From: CALZIK01 sp046756565
Lineage (GTDB): Bacteria > Acidobacteriota > Thermoanaerobaculia > Multivoradales > JAHEKO01
Reading direction: 5' to 3'
NCBI GenBank assembly: GCA_046756565.1
Contig: JBHHWO010000041.1
Span: 1 to 30,469, forward strand
DNA: 30,469 nt
Below the pieces are notes generated by a model, which saw nothing but the letters and a program-made list of their open reading frames with translations, had not been told where the DNA came from and ran no database searches. Below, in pieces: positions 1 to 8,701 of the stretch. The first letter of the stretch is position 1. Every line of letters begins with the position of its first letter. Made by a program: the position numbers and the translations under genes.

Positions 1-278
1 CGTACCGTAAGACCTTGTCGCGCGACCATCTGGATTTCTACCACGGGCTGCTAGATCGAGGTTCTTCGGGAACCCCAGATGGCCGCCGCGCTTCACCCGG
101 CGAACGGTCAGCCGGTCGGGTGCGAGCGTCCAGAAGTGTCCCGAGAGGCTCTGCGCTGGACTCGTTGGCGTTACCTGCTCGCCGGCGAAGCGGCCGGTTG
201 GCTTCACCCCCCTACGCGATCGCCGGAGTCGTCGGCATTGTCGCCGGCGGCGAGCTGCGACGGCAGATCCGGCCCGGC

Positions 279-1685
279 TCAGTTCTCGGCAAGAGAGATC
301 GCCTGCTCGCTCGCCGCCTGGATCTGCTTCAAATCGTCGTGCAGCGGGTCGTCTTCGTCGACCCTCTTGAGGCTCTGAGCGGCATAGAGCGCAATCGCGG
401 TCAGCAGGTTGGAGATCTCGTGCTTGAGGTAGTCGCGCTTGCCTCCTTGCGGCGCCGAGCCGGCCGGCCTGAAGCGGGCCGGATCCTCTCTCAGCTCGCC
501 GGGTGCCTGCGGGGCGAACGATCTCGCCAGCTCGCGCCCCGGAATCGGCCGCGAGAAGTAGTAGCCCTGAGCGTACGAAGCTCCCAGGCTCTTGATCATC
601 TCGAGCTCACTCGCCGTTTCGACGCGCTCGGTGATCGTAGCGATGCCGAGATCGCGTGCCATTTGGAAGGTGGAGTACAGGATCGACTGTTTGCGGCCGT
701 CGTGCTCGATGTTCCGGCAGAAGAAACCGTCCACCTTGAGATAGTCCAAGGGCAGCTGCTGTAGGAGGTGAAGGTTGGCGAAGCCACTGCCGAAGTCGTC
801 GAGAGCCAAGCCGAAGCCGAGGTCGTGAAGCGTCTCCAGGGAGGAATCAAAGGCCTCCAGATTCAGGATCGACTGCTGTTCGGTGAGCTCCAAGACGATT
901 TCGGTGCGCTGGAAGCCCTTGCGGTGCACCAGGTCACCCAGGGCGGTGGCGAACCTTGGATTGGAGACCGAATCGGGTCGTACGTTGATGAACAGCTTGC
1001 CGACTCCCGAGAGATGCCGGGCCTCGGTGAGAACGGCTTCGATGCAGAGAAGTTCGGTCTCGAAGAGCCTCTCCTTCTTGGAGGCATAGCCGAGAAGCAG
1101 CTCGGGATTCCTGAGAACCGAATCGGCCGGTCCGCGCGCCAGGCCCTCGACACCGAAGTCCGACGAGATCTGACTCGAGCCGTTGAGCCCGACGATCGGT
1201 TGAAGCACCGCCGAGATACTGCGCTCCGTGAGGACATCGTCCAGCTTGGCTACCCGACTCACCTCGCCGCTGCTGCCGTCGGCGGATCGCAAGACGGGAA
1301 CCGGAGAGCCTCGGTCGATCAGCTCGCGAAGGTCGCTCAGTCCAGTCGGTTTTTCGAGCAATCCCTTCACTCCCAAGGCGGTTCCGATCTCGCGGACCTG
1401 GCGGTTCAGCTTGCCACTGAACACGATGACGTCGAGATCCGGAAAGTGCACCGATGCGTGCCGGATCAGCCGAATACCCTCCAGGCCACCCAGGTGCGAC
1501 ACCTCGAGGTCAGTGACCAGCACGTCGAAGTGGTACCGATCCAGCAGGCATTCGGCAGCTTCGATCTCGGAGCACGTGACGATGTGAAGGTGCGGCGCTC
1601 TCAGGTAACGCACCAGTGTCCGAAGTACTCGTTCCTCGTCGTCGAGGATCAGTACCTTTCGTACGGGCAGGATCCCCGCGGTCAA
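279..1685 (-). CDS. Response regulator with EAL c-di-GMP phosphodiesterase domain and a C-terminal orphan H-box helix pair
   Basis: Predicted cytoplasmic 468-aa regulator that hydrolyses cyclic di-GMP under control of phosphorylation. Residues 8-125 are a receiver domain: acidic pair D15/D16, phospho-acceptor D59 in VLVTDLEVS, S90 and K112 in LLEKP. Residues about 150-390 are an EAL domain in which the usual catalytic set is visible: E180 (EGL), N234 (NVRPD), E266 (ELTE), D296/D297 (DDFGSG), K317 (LKVDG), E353 (ERVET) and Q373 (AQGYYFS), so activity is likely. The C-terminus (about 418-468) reads LKHEISNLLTAIALYAA and resembles the H-box of a histidine kinase, with H422 at the phospho-histidine position, but the protein stops before any ATPase domain. 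The start is TTG, overlapping the upstream kinase stop by 4 nt (TTGA), so translation is probably coupled and the kinase is the likely phosphodonor. Confidence 0.9.
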   Translation of the reverse strand: MTAGILPVRKVLILDDEERVLRTLVRYLRAPHLHIVTCSEIEAAECLLDRYHFDVLVTDLEVSHLGGLEGIRLIRHASVHFPDLDVIVFSGKLNRQVREIGTALGVKGLLEKPTGLSDLRELIDRGSPVPVLRSADGSSGEVSRVAKLDDVLTERSISAVLQPIVGLNGSSQISSDFGVEGLARGPADSVLRNPELLLGYASKKERLFETELLCIEAVLTEARHLSGVGKLFINVRPDSVSNPRFATALGDLVHRKGFQRTEIVLELTEQQSILNLEAFDSSLETLHDLGFGLALDDFGSGFANLHLLQQLPLDYLKVDGFFCRNIEHDGRKQSILYSTFQMARDLGIATITERVETASELEMIKSLGASYAQGYYFSRPIPGRELARSFAPQAPGELREDPARFRPAGSAPQGGKRDYLKHEISNLLTAIALYAAQSLKRVDEDDPLHDDLKQIQAASEQAISLAEN

Positions 1686-4219
1686 TGGCCGCCTTCCAGA
1701 CTCTCTCTGACTTTGGTCAAAAGGTCATCCAAGCGGAATGGTTTGTGGAGAAACGGTGTGCCGGGACCGAGCCCCTGGAGATCCATCAGCGATCGCTCGG
1801 TGTAGCCCGACATGAGGAGCACCCGTAGAGATGGCTTTCTGGAGAGGAGCTCTCGAGCGAGGCCGGCGCCGTTGGTGCCGGGCATCACCATGTCGGTGAG
1901 AAGGAGATCGATCTCGTGTTCGGCGAACACCTGGATCGCGTTCTCCGGAGAACTGCAACTGAACACGCGATAGCCGCGGGTCTTGAGCGTCTGAGCAGCG
2001 ACCTTGCGGACGCCGGCATTGTCTTCGACTACCAGTATCGTTTCGTCTCCGCCGTCGGACGGCGCGACCAGTGCTGCCGTCTGGGGCTCGATCGTCTCGC
2101 GGACGCGGGGTAGATAGATCTTGAAGCAGGTACCGACGCCGGGCTCGCTGTCAAGAGAGATGTAGCCCTCACACTGCTTGACGACGCCGTAGACCGTGGA
2201 CAGCCCGAGGCCGGTCCCCTGGCCTCGTGGTTTGGAGGTATAGAAGGGCTCGAAGACACGAGCCTGGTTCCTTTCGTCGATGCCGTGGCCGGTATCGGTC
2301 ACTGCCAGCAGCACATAGGGTCCCGCAACCGGTGTTTCCGTACCGAAGTCGAATTGGTCGTCGAGCTCGACGTCGTCGGTCCGAATGGTGAGCCGTCCGC
2401 CGCCGGGCATGGCGTCTCGCGCATTCACCGCCAGATTGACGAGGATCTGCCTCATCTGAGCGGGATCGGCCCGGGTGGCTCCAAGCTCCGAGCTCAGCTC
2501 GAAATCCAGCTCGATGTCCTCACTGATCGTGCGGCGCAGTAGCTCCTCGATGTCGGTGACGATGCGGTTCAGGTCGAGCGCTTGGAGCTCGAGCATCTGC
2601 CTGCTACTGAATGCCAGGAGCTGGCGGGTCAGGTCGTCGGCGCTTTGGCCCGCCTTCTTGATCTCCAGGAGCTCCCTTCGCAGCGGCTCGCCCGCGCTCA
2701 GCTGTCTGATTCCAAGCTCGGCAAACCCGATGACAGCGGTGAGCAGATTGTTGAAGTCGTGAGCGACTCCGCTGACCAGCTGCCCGACGCTCTCGAGCCT
2801 CTGAGATTGGGCTAGCCGGGCTTCGATCCTTTTCCGCTCGGTGATGTCTTCCTGGACCGAGAGATAATGGCGGGTAACTCCGTCGGCGTCTTTGATCGGC
2901 GAGATCGACGAGATCACCCAGTACGCGCTGCCGTCCTTCTTTCGGTTTCGGAATTCGCCCTGCCATTCGTGGCCCGCACTGAGCGCTCGCCAGAGCTCCC
3001 GGTGGACCTCGCGCGGTGTCTGGTCGGATTTCAGGACGCTGGGCTTACTTCCGATGATTTCGTCGGGAGAATAGCCAGTGACTCGGGTGAACTTGGGGTT
3101 GACGTACTCGATCCGGGCCTCCGTGTCGGTGATGATCACCAGGCTCGAGCTCTGCTCGACGGCCCGCTGCAGTAGGTTCAGGCGGTCGCCGGTCTGCTTG
3201 GAGTCGGTGATGTCCCAATCGATACCCGACCAGCGGACGGGCTTCCCGCGCTTGTCGCGCGAGATGCGACCCCGGGTGAAGATCCAGCGGACGCTGCCGT
3301 CCTGGTGGCGGACGCGATACTCGATCTGATAGAGCGGCGTCAGTCCTTTCAGGTGGTTGCGCGCGGCGGCCGAATACTCTGGCAGGTCCTCCTCGAGGAT
3401 CCGGTCGCGCCACGCCTGAAGCGAGTTCGGGAACTCGCTGTCCTGAAATCCGATGAAGGCCTTGATGGACGGGTCGAGGCTGATCGCGTCGGGGATGTCG
3501 TCCGGTCTGAGCGGATCCATCTCGATGTCCCACCAGCCTCCCTGCGAGCCGGCAATCGCGAGCTCCATCCGTCGCTCGCTCTCATGCAGAGACGCCTCTA
3601 CGGTGTGACGCCGGGAGGCCTCGGCTCGGGCTGCGGCCAAGGCCATCTGAGTCCTCAGCACATAGCCGCGCCTGGCTATGAGAATGATGGTCGCGAGCGC
3701 CGAGGCCGCAGCCAGCGTGAGCACGAAGTGATAGAAGCTGCCGCTTCCGAGGTAGACCAGCGCGACCGGAGTAGAGGAAACGAGCGTCAGGGCGAGGGCG
3801 GCCAGGAGCCAGCGCACCGAGAGCAGGACGCACCCGCAGGTGATGACGACGATCGCCAGGTAGCTGAGATAGAAAGGGTCGCGAGCGAGCGAGAAGACGA
3901 TGAGAACGTCGGCCAGGCACAAGCCGACCACGGCCAGGCCGATGAGGTTGGCATGGTGGGCGGCAATCAGGCCGCGCCAAAGGGCCCGTGTAAGCAGAGC
4001 CAGACAAGCCACCACGATGACGTCCGCGGCGACGATGGTGACCTTCGCTCCGAACTCGAGATCGTCCAGGCCGTGGAGCACGCCGAAGAGCGAGAACGCG
4101 ACGGCGAGGCCGGTGGACACCGGACTCAGCGCTCTCAGGACCTGGAGGTCGAGGGCATGCTCCAACTTGCGGTCAATCTTCGCGGGAAGATATAGCAGTC
4201 GGTCTATGTAGCGCCTCAC
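1682..4219 (-). CDS. Membrane-bound hybrid sensor histidine kinase (TM-PAS-PAS-HisKA-HATPase-REC)
   Basis: An 845-aa inner-membrane sensor kinase. About six hydrophobic segments lie between residues 30 and 185 (MASE-like sensor region). Two PAS domains follow: about 215-340, ending in a PAC-like WDITDSK, and about 350-462, ending in VQEDITERKR. The DHp H-box is GVAHDFNNLLTAVIGF with phospho-histidine H487. The ATPase domain has an N-box (NLAVNARDAM, about N599), a G1 box (DTGHGI) and a G2 box (GQGTGLGLS). A fused receiver domain (about 726-840) carries D776 in LLLTDMVMPG and a lysine in FLHKPF. The start is GTG, chosen because AAGGGG lies about 10 nt upstream; no ATG fits better in frame. The kinase overlaps the REC-EAL gene by 4 nt, so the pair is probably a signalling operon converting an unknown membrane or PAS signal into a c-di-GMP change. 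The ligand cannot be told from sequence. Confidence 0.92.
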   Translation of the reverse strand: MRRYIDRLLYLPAKIDRKLEHALDLQVLRALSPVSTGLAVAFSLFGVLHGLDDLEFGAKVTIVAADVIVVACLALLTRALWRGLIAAHHANLIGLAVVGLCLADVLIVFSLARDPFYLSYLAIVVITCGCVLLSVRWLLAALALTLVSSTPVALVYLGSGSFYHFVLTLAAASALATIILIARRGYVLRTQMALAAARAEASRRHTVEASLHESERRMELAIAGSQGGWWDIEMDPLRPDDIPDAISLDPSIKAFIGFQDSEFPNSLQAWRDRILEEDLPEYSAAARNHLKGLTPLYQIEYRVRHQDGSVRWIFTRGRISRDKRGKPVRWSGIDWDITDSKQTGDRLNLLQRAVEQSSSLVIITDTEARIEYVNPKFTRVTGYSPDEIIGSKPSVLKSDQTPREVHRELWRALSAGHEWQGEFRNRKKDGSAYWVISSISPIKDADGVTRHYLSVQEDITERKRIEARLAQSQRLESVGQLVSGVAHDFNNLLTAVIGFAELGIRQLSAGEPLRRELLEIKKAGQSADDLTRQLLAFSSRQMLELQALDLNRIVTDIEELLRRTISEDIELDFELSSELGATRADPAQMRQILVNLAVNARDAMPGGGRLTIRTDDVELDDQFDFGTETPVAGPYVLLAVTDTGHGIDERNQARVFEPFYTSKPRGQGTGLGLSTVYGVVKQCEGYISLDSEPGVGTCFKIYLPRVRETIEPQTAALVAPSDGGDETILVVEDNAGVRKVAAQTLKTRGYRVFSCSSPENAIQVFAEHEIDLLLTDMVMPGTNGAGLARELLSRKPSLRVLLMSGYTERSLMDLQGLGPGTPFLHKPFRLDDLLTKVRESLEGGH

Positions 4220-4415
4220 GTCGTGACATCCCCTTCAGGTTTCGTGAGCGTTGGCGGGCGCGGCGCGAGTGAAATCCACCTACAGAGAACTTTCCGCTGA
4301 GGGCCAGAACCTGACACTTTTCTTGAGAAATACACCGATCCCGATATCTTGCTGCCAGCCTGTGACATGACCTGTGTCCTTGAAGCCCAACAAGGCGTCG
4401 TCAATCCTCGAAGAA

Positions 4416-4429
4416 CGGCGAATTCGCCG
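4416..4429. promoter_or_regulatory. 14-bp perfect palindrome, possible operator
   Basis: CGGCGAATTCGCCG reads identically on both strands. It lies about 200 bp upstream of the kinase and 270 bp upstream of the methyltransferase. A dimeric regulator could bind here; no family can be assigned. Confidence 0.3.
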
Positions 4430-4453
4430 GTATAGGGCCCGGTCCTGGCCGCT

Positions 4454-4472
4454 TGTAGGACGAAGACCTACA
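4454..4472. promoter_or_regulatory. Operator-like inverted repeat TGTAGG-N7-CCTACA
   Basis: Perfect 6-bp arms (TGTAGG / CCTACA) around a 7-nt spacer, about 225 bp upstream of the methyltransferase gene. The geometry suits a dimeric helix-turn-helix regulator. Transcription factor identity is unknown. Confidence 0.35.
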
Positions 4473-4493
4473 TAGAACAGGGCCGATGGCTTA

Positions 4494-4627
4494 CCTCGGG
4501 GCGGGCCCCTGAGAAGAGTCCGGCGCCCGATTCAGCTTGGATGCCGAGATGGTCTCTGCGGGCCGGAGAACGACGAGCGGGCGCCCATCACGGCACGACG
4601 GATCGATAGTCGGCGGTCTTGCCGCCG
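4494..4627 (+). other. Possible structured leader upstream of the methyltransferase gene
   Basis: Three potential stems occur in order: CTC-GGGG..CCCC-t-GAG (4494-4513); a long-range perfect 8-bp stem GGCGCCCG (4522-4529) with CGGGCGCC (4578-4585) enclosing about 48 nt; and CGGCGG-tcttg-CCGCCG (4611-4627). The arrangement could be a folded 5' leader of the gene starting at 4698. It matches no riboswitch class I recognise, and GC-rich DNA makes chance stems common. Confidence 0.2.
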
Positions 4628-4697
4628 TAGCTGAACGCTCAGGTAGGCTCATAAGCTGCCTTCACAAACGGGGCTTCGAGTTCGCTATTCTGCCGGG

Positions 4698-5642
4698 ATG
4701 AGAACCTGGGCATTGCCACTGCTCCGGTGTGTTCGATGCGGCGCTGGTGGTCTCGAGTGCGATTCGGAATCCTGCCGCTGCTCCGAGTGCGAAGCGATTT
4801 TTCCGGTCGACGAGGATGTCGCCAACTTCCTGGACCGGCCACACCCGACGGTGGCGCGCGAGATCGAAGCCGTGGCATCGTTGGACAGCCGGAATCCGGA
4901 GACACGATCGCGAATCCTCGAGCTCGTCGGCGATCTCGACGGTGGCGCTTGTAGCCCGGAGGATCCCCGACTCGACGAGTTCCCAAGCTTCGGCGAGTAC
5001 TTCGGGGCTCATTGCCGGGTGCGGGAGATGCTCGCCGCGTGCGAGCCCGCCGGCGGTTCGATCGTGATCGAGCTGGGTGCGGATCACTGTCTTCACAGCG
5101 GCGCTCTGCTCGATGCGGGCTGCCACGTCGTCGCGGTCGACATCACCGATCACCTGAGCCTGGCTCCGCGCGCGGAGAGCCAGGCCCTGTGTCGCGTCCG
5201 GGCCGACATGAACCGGTTGCCGATCGCCGACGGAGCCGCAAATCTCGTTTGGGCGACCGCCTGCGTACACCACTCTTGGAGTCTCGAGACCACCTTTCGG
5301 GAAGCGCATCGGGTTCTGTCGCCAGGCGGTCGATTCGTGCTCGTCAACGAGCCCATGCCGGCTTTGCCGCGGTATCTCCTGTTCGGGCTGGGTCGAGGGT
5401 TCGGCCGCGAGCAGCGCCGGCTCGGCATCAACGAGACGCTTCACCCACGGTCGACCTGGGTCCGAGCCGCGCGCGAGGCCGGCTTCGCCCCCCGATTGAT
5501 GCGTCCGGCCCTGAGCGATGGCGATCTGCGCTCGAAACTCGACGAGTATCGGTTGCCCGCCGGGCTGGCGCCTCTACTCAGAAGCCTGGCCGGTCCCCTT
5601 CAGGTGTCCATTCACATGGTGGCCGAAGCTCGCTCCGCCTAG
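4698..5642 (+). CDS. Zinc-ribbon plus class I SAM-dependent methyltransferase
   Basis: A 314-aa predicted cytoplasmic methyltransferase. The N-terminus has two CxxC pairs (C11/C14 and C28/C31, ending CSECEAIFPV), the Trm112-like zinc-binding module often found before type-11 methyltransferases. The SAM-binding core begins with VIELGADHC (about 123), followed by acidic VVAVDI (about 144-149), DMNRLPIADGAANLVWA (about 170-186) and HRVLSPGGRFVLVNEP (about 204-219), the typical post-motif strand. Motif I lacks the usual GxGxG pattern (ELGADHC instead), which is atypical and may lower or change SAM binding. The ATG start follows a weak purine stretch. The gene stands alone on the plus strand and converges on the acyltransferase fusion gene 54 bp away. 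The substrate is unknown; small molecules or lipid-linked sugars are typical for the family. Confidence 0.82.
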   Translation: MRTWALPLLRCVRCGAGGLECDSESCRCSECEAIFPVDEDVANFLDRPHPTVAREIEAVASLDSRNPETRSRILELVGDLDGGACSPEDPRLDEFPSFGEYFGAHCRVREMLAACEPAGGSIVIELGADHCLHSGALLDAGCHVVAVDITDHLSLAPRAESQALCRVRADMNRLPIADGAANLVWATACVHHSWSLETTFREAHRVLSPGGRFVLVNEPMPALPRYLLFGLGRGFGREQRRLGINETLHPRSTWVRAAREAGFAPRLMRPALSDGDLRSKLDEYRLPAGLAPLLRSLAGPLQVSIHMVAEARSA

Positions 5643-5696
5643 TGCGGAGGTTTCGATCCGCCCGAGAAGACCGGTCGGCTGAGGCCCGTGAGTCGA

Positions 5697-8549
5697 CTAG
5701 CGGCCGCGTCCCACGCGGCCGCTTGCCTCGGAAAGATCCGGCTCGCCGCAGTACTCGAGGATCTCGGCCCGGACCGAGTCTCGGAGCTTGGCGGCGGCGG
5801 CCATGTCGGAGCCCTCGGCCTGCATCGGAGGTCGAACCGTCACCGAGATCTTGCCCTTGCGGGGAAACCACCGGTCGCCACGCAGCACGGAGCGGGTGCC
5901 CCGGATCGCCACCGGTATGACAGGCATGCCGGTCTCGGCCGCCAACATGAAGGCTCCCAGCCGGAACGGTCGCAGGCCGGGGGCGCGATCGAAGGTCCCC
6001 TCGGGAAACAAAAGCAGCGACTGGCCGCGCTCGAGCGCTTCGGCCGCCTTGCGGATGTCCTGGACTCCCCTGCTGGGATCGAACCGCTCGACGAAGAGCG
6101 TGCCCAGGCGCTCGAGCAGGAGCTTGGCGAGGAAGCTGTCCTTGAGCTCACTCTTGGCCAGGAAGGAGCCCTGGGTCGGCAGGGTCGCGGTCAGGGCAAA
6201 ACCATCCAGATAGCTGGCGTGATTCGACGCAACGATCCAGGGTCCGCCGCTCTCCAGGTGCTCGACGCCGGTGATGTCGATCGGAGTCGAGGTGAGTCGA
6301 GCGATTCCCCGCGCCGCTCCTCCGGCCAGGCGTCTGCGTCGGGCCAGTCTCGGCAGCAGGATGAGGGAGGCGGCCACCGGAATCGCCGCCAGGCCGACCA
6401 CCGCCCAGAAGCGGCCGGCGTGGGCCAGATCCCTGGCCGCACGCCCCGTGCGCGCGAGCTGGGGTCGCGCGCCGGACGCCGCCAGACGGGCAACCTGGAG
6501 CCAGGCGGGACCGCGGCGCTCGAGCTGCCCGCCCTCATAGAGCTCGCGAGCAGCGGCTCGACGAAGCTTGCCGCTGGAGGTCTTGGGCACAGCTCGGGGC
6601 GCGACCAGGGCGACGTCGTCCGCGGGAGTTCCAATCAGGTCCACTGCGGTCTGCTGAATCCGAGTGCGCAGCTCCTCATGCGCCTCGACGTCGCTCTCGC
6701 GGCTCTCGGCTAGAACCACCAGCCGCTCGGTGCCCGAGGTGGGGTCGTTGGAGCCGAAGACTGCCACGCAGCCCTTGCGCACGCCGGAAAGGTCGCCGAT
6801 CGCCTCCTCCAGCTCCTGGGGGTAGATGTTGCGCCCGGCGCGGATGATCAGATCCTTGGCCCTGCCGGTCACGAAGATCTCGCCGTTGGCGACGTACCCG
6901 AGGTCGCCGGAGTCCAGCCAGTCGCCGTCGAAGAGCGCGCGCGTGGCTTCCGGGTCGCGGAAGTAGCCGCTGGTCGCCGAGGGGCCGCGGAACTGGATCC
7001 GGCCTGCCTGCCGCTCGCCCACCTCGGCGCCGGTTCCGTCGACGATGCGGATCTCGTGGCCGGTCAGTGGGTACCCCGCGCCCACGAACCGCAGAACCTC
7101 CGAGTCGTCGGCCGACTCATCGGCCGGTTCGGCTCGGCTGTCGGAGGCCAGGACGGCTCGGTCGACCGCGTCGACCACCGGACCGCGTCCCGCCGGCGGG
7201 AACGCGAGCGCCAACGAGCATTCGGCGAGGCCGTAGACCGGCATCATCGTTCTCGACTGGTACCCGTAGGGCTCGAAACGCTCGGTGAAGGCGCGGATGG
7301 TCTGCGCGCTGACCGGTTCGGCGCCGTTGAGCGAGGCCCGCCACGAGGAAAGATCGAGACCCTCGATTTCTTTGTCTCCGATCTTGTTCAGGCAAAGCTC
7401 GTAGGCGAAGTTGGGGGCCGCAGTGACTGTTCCCCGGTAGCGGTGGACGGCCCATAGCCAGCGCGAAGGCCGCGCCAGGAATGCCAGCGGCGACATCAAC
7501 GTAAGCGGTACCGCGAAGTAGGCGCTGCCCATCCAGGCGCCGATCAATCCCATGTCGTGGTAGAGGGGGAGCCAGCTCACCACCCGGTCTTCCGAGCTGA
7601 GCTCGGCGCCGAGCCCAATGGCCCGGAGATTGGCGAGCAGATTCGCGTGGGTGAGGATCACACCCTTCGGGTCGGCGGTGGACCCGGAAGTGAACTGGAG
7701 AAATGCGATATCCCGTTCGCGCACGACCGGTAGGCTCGACGACGGGGCATGAGCGGCCAACTCGACCGGCGTTATCACCCGATCCAGAGTGCCGACGTGG
7801 GCCTTCACCAGACGAGCCAGAGGCAGGACCTCGCTAACAGTGATCAGGAACCGTGCCTGCGAGGTGTTCAGGATACCGGCTTGCCGGCGCAGATGGTCTT
7901 CGACCTGACTCAGTCGAGCAGGCGGGTAGAGCGGCACCGGGACTCCGCCGGCCATGAGGATGCCGTAGAAGGAGACGAAGTAGTCGAGCCCCGAGGGCAA
8001 CATCAAACCGACTGCCTGCCCACTCTCCAGTCCAAGCTCTCGAAGACCTGTCGCCGTACCCCGAGCTCGTTCGTGCAGAGCGCCATAGGTGAGTTCCTCG
8101 GGCAGGTCCTCCTCCCCGAGGAAGGTCACGTGCGTGCGCTCAGGGTGACGGTCAGCGTGCCACTCGAGCACGTCGACCAGGGTGTTCGCTCGTTCGGGAG
8201 CGGGCTCGGCCTCGCCCAACGACGCGGTGATCGTATCGACGGCAACTGTCGACGGAATCGCGGAGCGGCCGATCTCGGAGGCCGCGAGCACCGCCCGCAG
8301 GAGATCCCGCGGGGTCTCGGAGGTGGTCATCACACGCTCCGAGAGAGCGACGTCGAACTCCATTTCCAGCTGCCCGATAAGCTCAACGCGGCCGAGACTA
8401 TCGATGGCCAGATCCCTCTCGAGCGAGCAGTCGAGCGTGACTCGTTTGGGCGACCTGCCGGGGTGGAGCTCTTCCACCACCGCCAGAACGATTGCCAGGA
8501 GTCTCTCGGCGCTCACGGTCTGTCGACCGCTCTCGCTGAGCTCGGCCAT
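5697..8549 (-). CDS. Fusion protein: acyl carrier domain, fatty acyl-AMP ligase and PlsC-type acyltransferase
   Basis: A 950-aa multidomain lipid enzyme. Residues about 15-95 are an acyl-carrier domain with the phosphopantetheine serine S51 in LAIDSLGRVEL. Residues about 120-675 are an AMP-dependent ligase: P-loop FTSGSTADPKGV (about 286-297), VYGLAECSLA (about 438-447), DSGDLGYV (about 546-553) and C-terminal lysine region KTSSGKLRR. VPLYPPARLSQVEDHL resembles fatty acyl-AMP ligases rather than CoA ligases. A hydrophobic segment (about 714-733) probably anchors it to the membrane, and residues about 755-930 are a PlsC domain with NHASYLD (H777, D782), LFPEGTF and PVIPVAIRGT. The likely route is activation of a free fatty acid to acyl-AMP, loading on its own carrier, and transfer to a glycerol- or lyso-lipid acceptor, comparable in logic to Aas but with reversed order and an added carrier. 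The start ATG at 8549 was chosen over a longer form because the carrier domain starts soon after and upstream codons look non-coding. Confidence 0.88.
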   Translation of the reverse strand: MAELSESGRQTVSAERLLAIVLAVVEELHPGRSPKRVTLDCSLERDLAIDSLGRVELIGQLEMEFDVALSERVMTTSETPRDLLRAVLAASEIGRSAIPSTVAVDTITASLGEAEPAPERANTLVDVLEWHADRHPERTHVTFLGEEDLPEELTYGALHERARGTATGLRELGLESGQAVGLMLPSGLDYFVSFYGILMAGGVPVPLYPPARLSQVEDHLRRQAGILNTSQARFLITVSEVLPLARLVKAHVGTLDRVITPVELAAHAPSSSLPVVRERDIAFLQFTSGSTADPKGVILTHANLLANLRAIGLGAELSSEDRVVSWLPLYHDMGLIGAWMGSAYFAVPLTLMSPLAFLARPSRWLWAVHRYRGTVTAAPNFAYELCLNKIGDKEIEGLDLSSWRASLNGAEPVSAQTIRAFTERFEPYGYQSRTMMPVYGLAECSLALAFPPAGRGPVVDAVDRAVLASDSRAEPADESADDSEVLRFVGAGYPLTGHEIRIVDGTGAEVGERQAGRIQFRGPSATSGYFRDPEATRALFDGDWLDSGDLGYVANGEIFVTGRAKDLIIRAGRNIYPQELEEAIGDLSGVRKGCVAVFGSNDPTSGTERLVVLAESRESDVEAHEELRTRIQQTAVDLIGTPADDVALVAPRAVPKTSSGKLRRAAARELYEGGQLERRGPAWLQVARLAASGARPQLARTGRAARDLAHAGRFWAVVGLAAIPVAASLILLPRLARRRRLAGGAARGIARLTSTPIDITGVEHLESGGPWIVASNHASYLDGFALTATLPTQGSFLAKSELKDSFLAKLLLERLGTLFVERFDPSRGVQDIRKAAEALERGQSLLLFPEGTFDRAPGLRPFRLGAFMLAAETGMPVIPVAIRGTRSVLRGDRWFPRKGKISVTVRPPMQAEGSDMAAAAKLRDSVRAEILEYCGEPDLSEASGRVGRGR

Positions 8550-8625
8550 GGCTGAGAGAATAGCGGATCGACCTCGGCTCGCTGGAATCTGCGCGTCTCG
8601 CGGTCGGAGCGCGCCGTTCTGTGGC

Positions 8626-8674
8626 CTCGTTCGTCGCCTCGCTCCACCGTTTCGTCGGTGCGATCCGGCGGGCT
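8626..8674 (+). repeat. Diverged copy of dispersed repeat R1
   Basis: Resembles the R1 copies at 20405 and 30404 (shared TCGTC..CTCGCTCC and GATCCG..GGGC blocks). The central hairpin is kept with different bases: CACCG..CGGTG here against CTCCGC..GCGGAG elsewhere, as expected for a structure-conserving element. Similarity is weak and judged by eye. Confidence 0.4.
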
Positions 8675-8701
8675 CGTGGAGAGGTCGGTCTGGGCGAGAC
8701 C

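Larger units (their letters stand above)
4220..4697. other. Gene-free divergent region with several palindromes
   Basis: A stretch of 478 bp between the divergent kinase and methyltransferase genes. No convincing ORF is seen. It should hold both promoters, but no clear sigma-70 match was assigned. It contains a 14-bp perfect palindrome, a 6-7-6 operator-like inverted repeat and several GC-rich hairpins (separate entries). Confidence 0.6.

Noticed and set aside
15..764. A 249-codon plus-strand frame at the left edge
   Set aside because: Mostly antisense to the EAL gene, arginine- and leucine-rich with no domain; typical GC-rich shadow. No gene is supported in 1-278; only a small GGTTC..GAACC hairpin at 60-74 is visible there.
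3305..4195. A 296-codon plus-strand frame
   Set aside because: Antisense to the well-supported hybrid kinase, composition biased to R, E, Q and G, no motif.
4216..4404. Small minus-strand frame upstream of the kinase
   Set aside because: No ribosome-binding site, no recognisable peptide features, and it ends at the real gene start.
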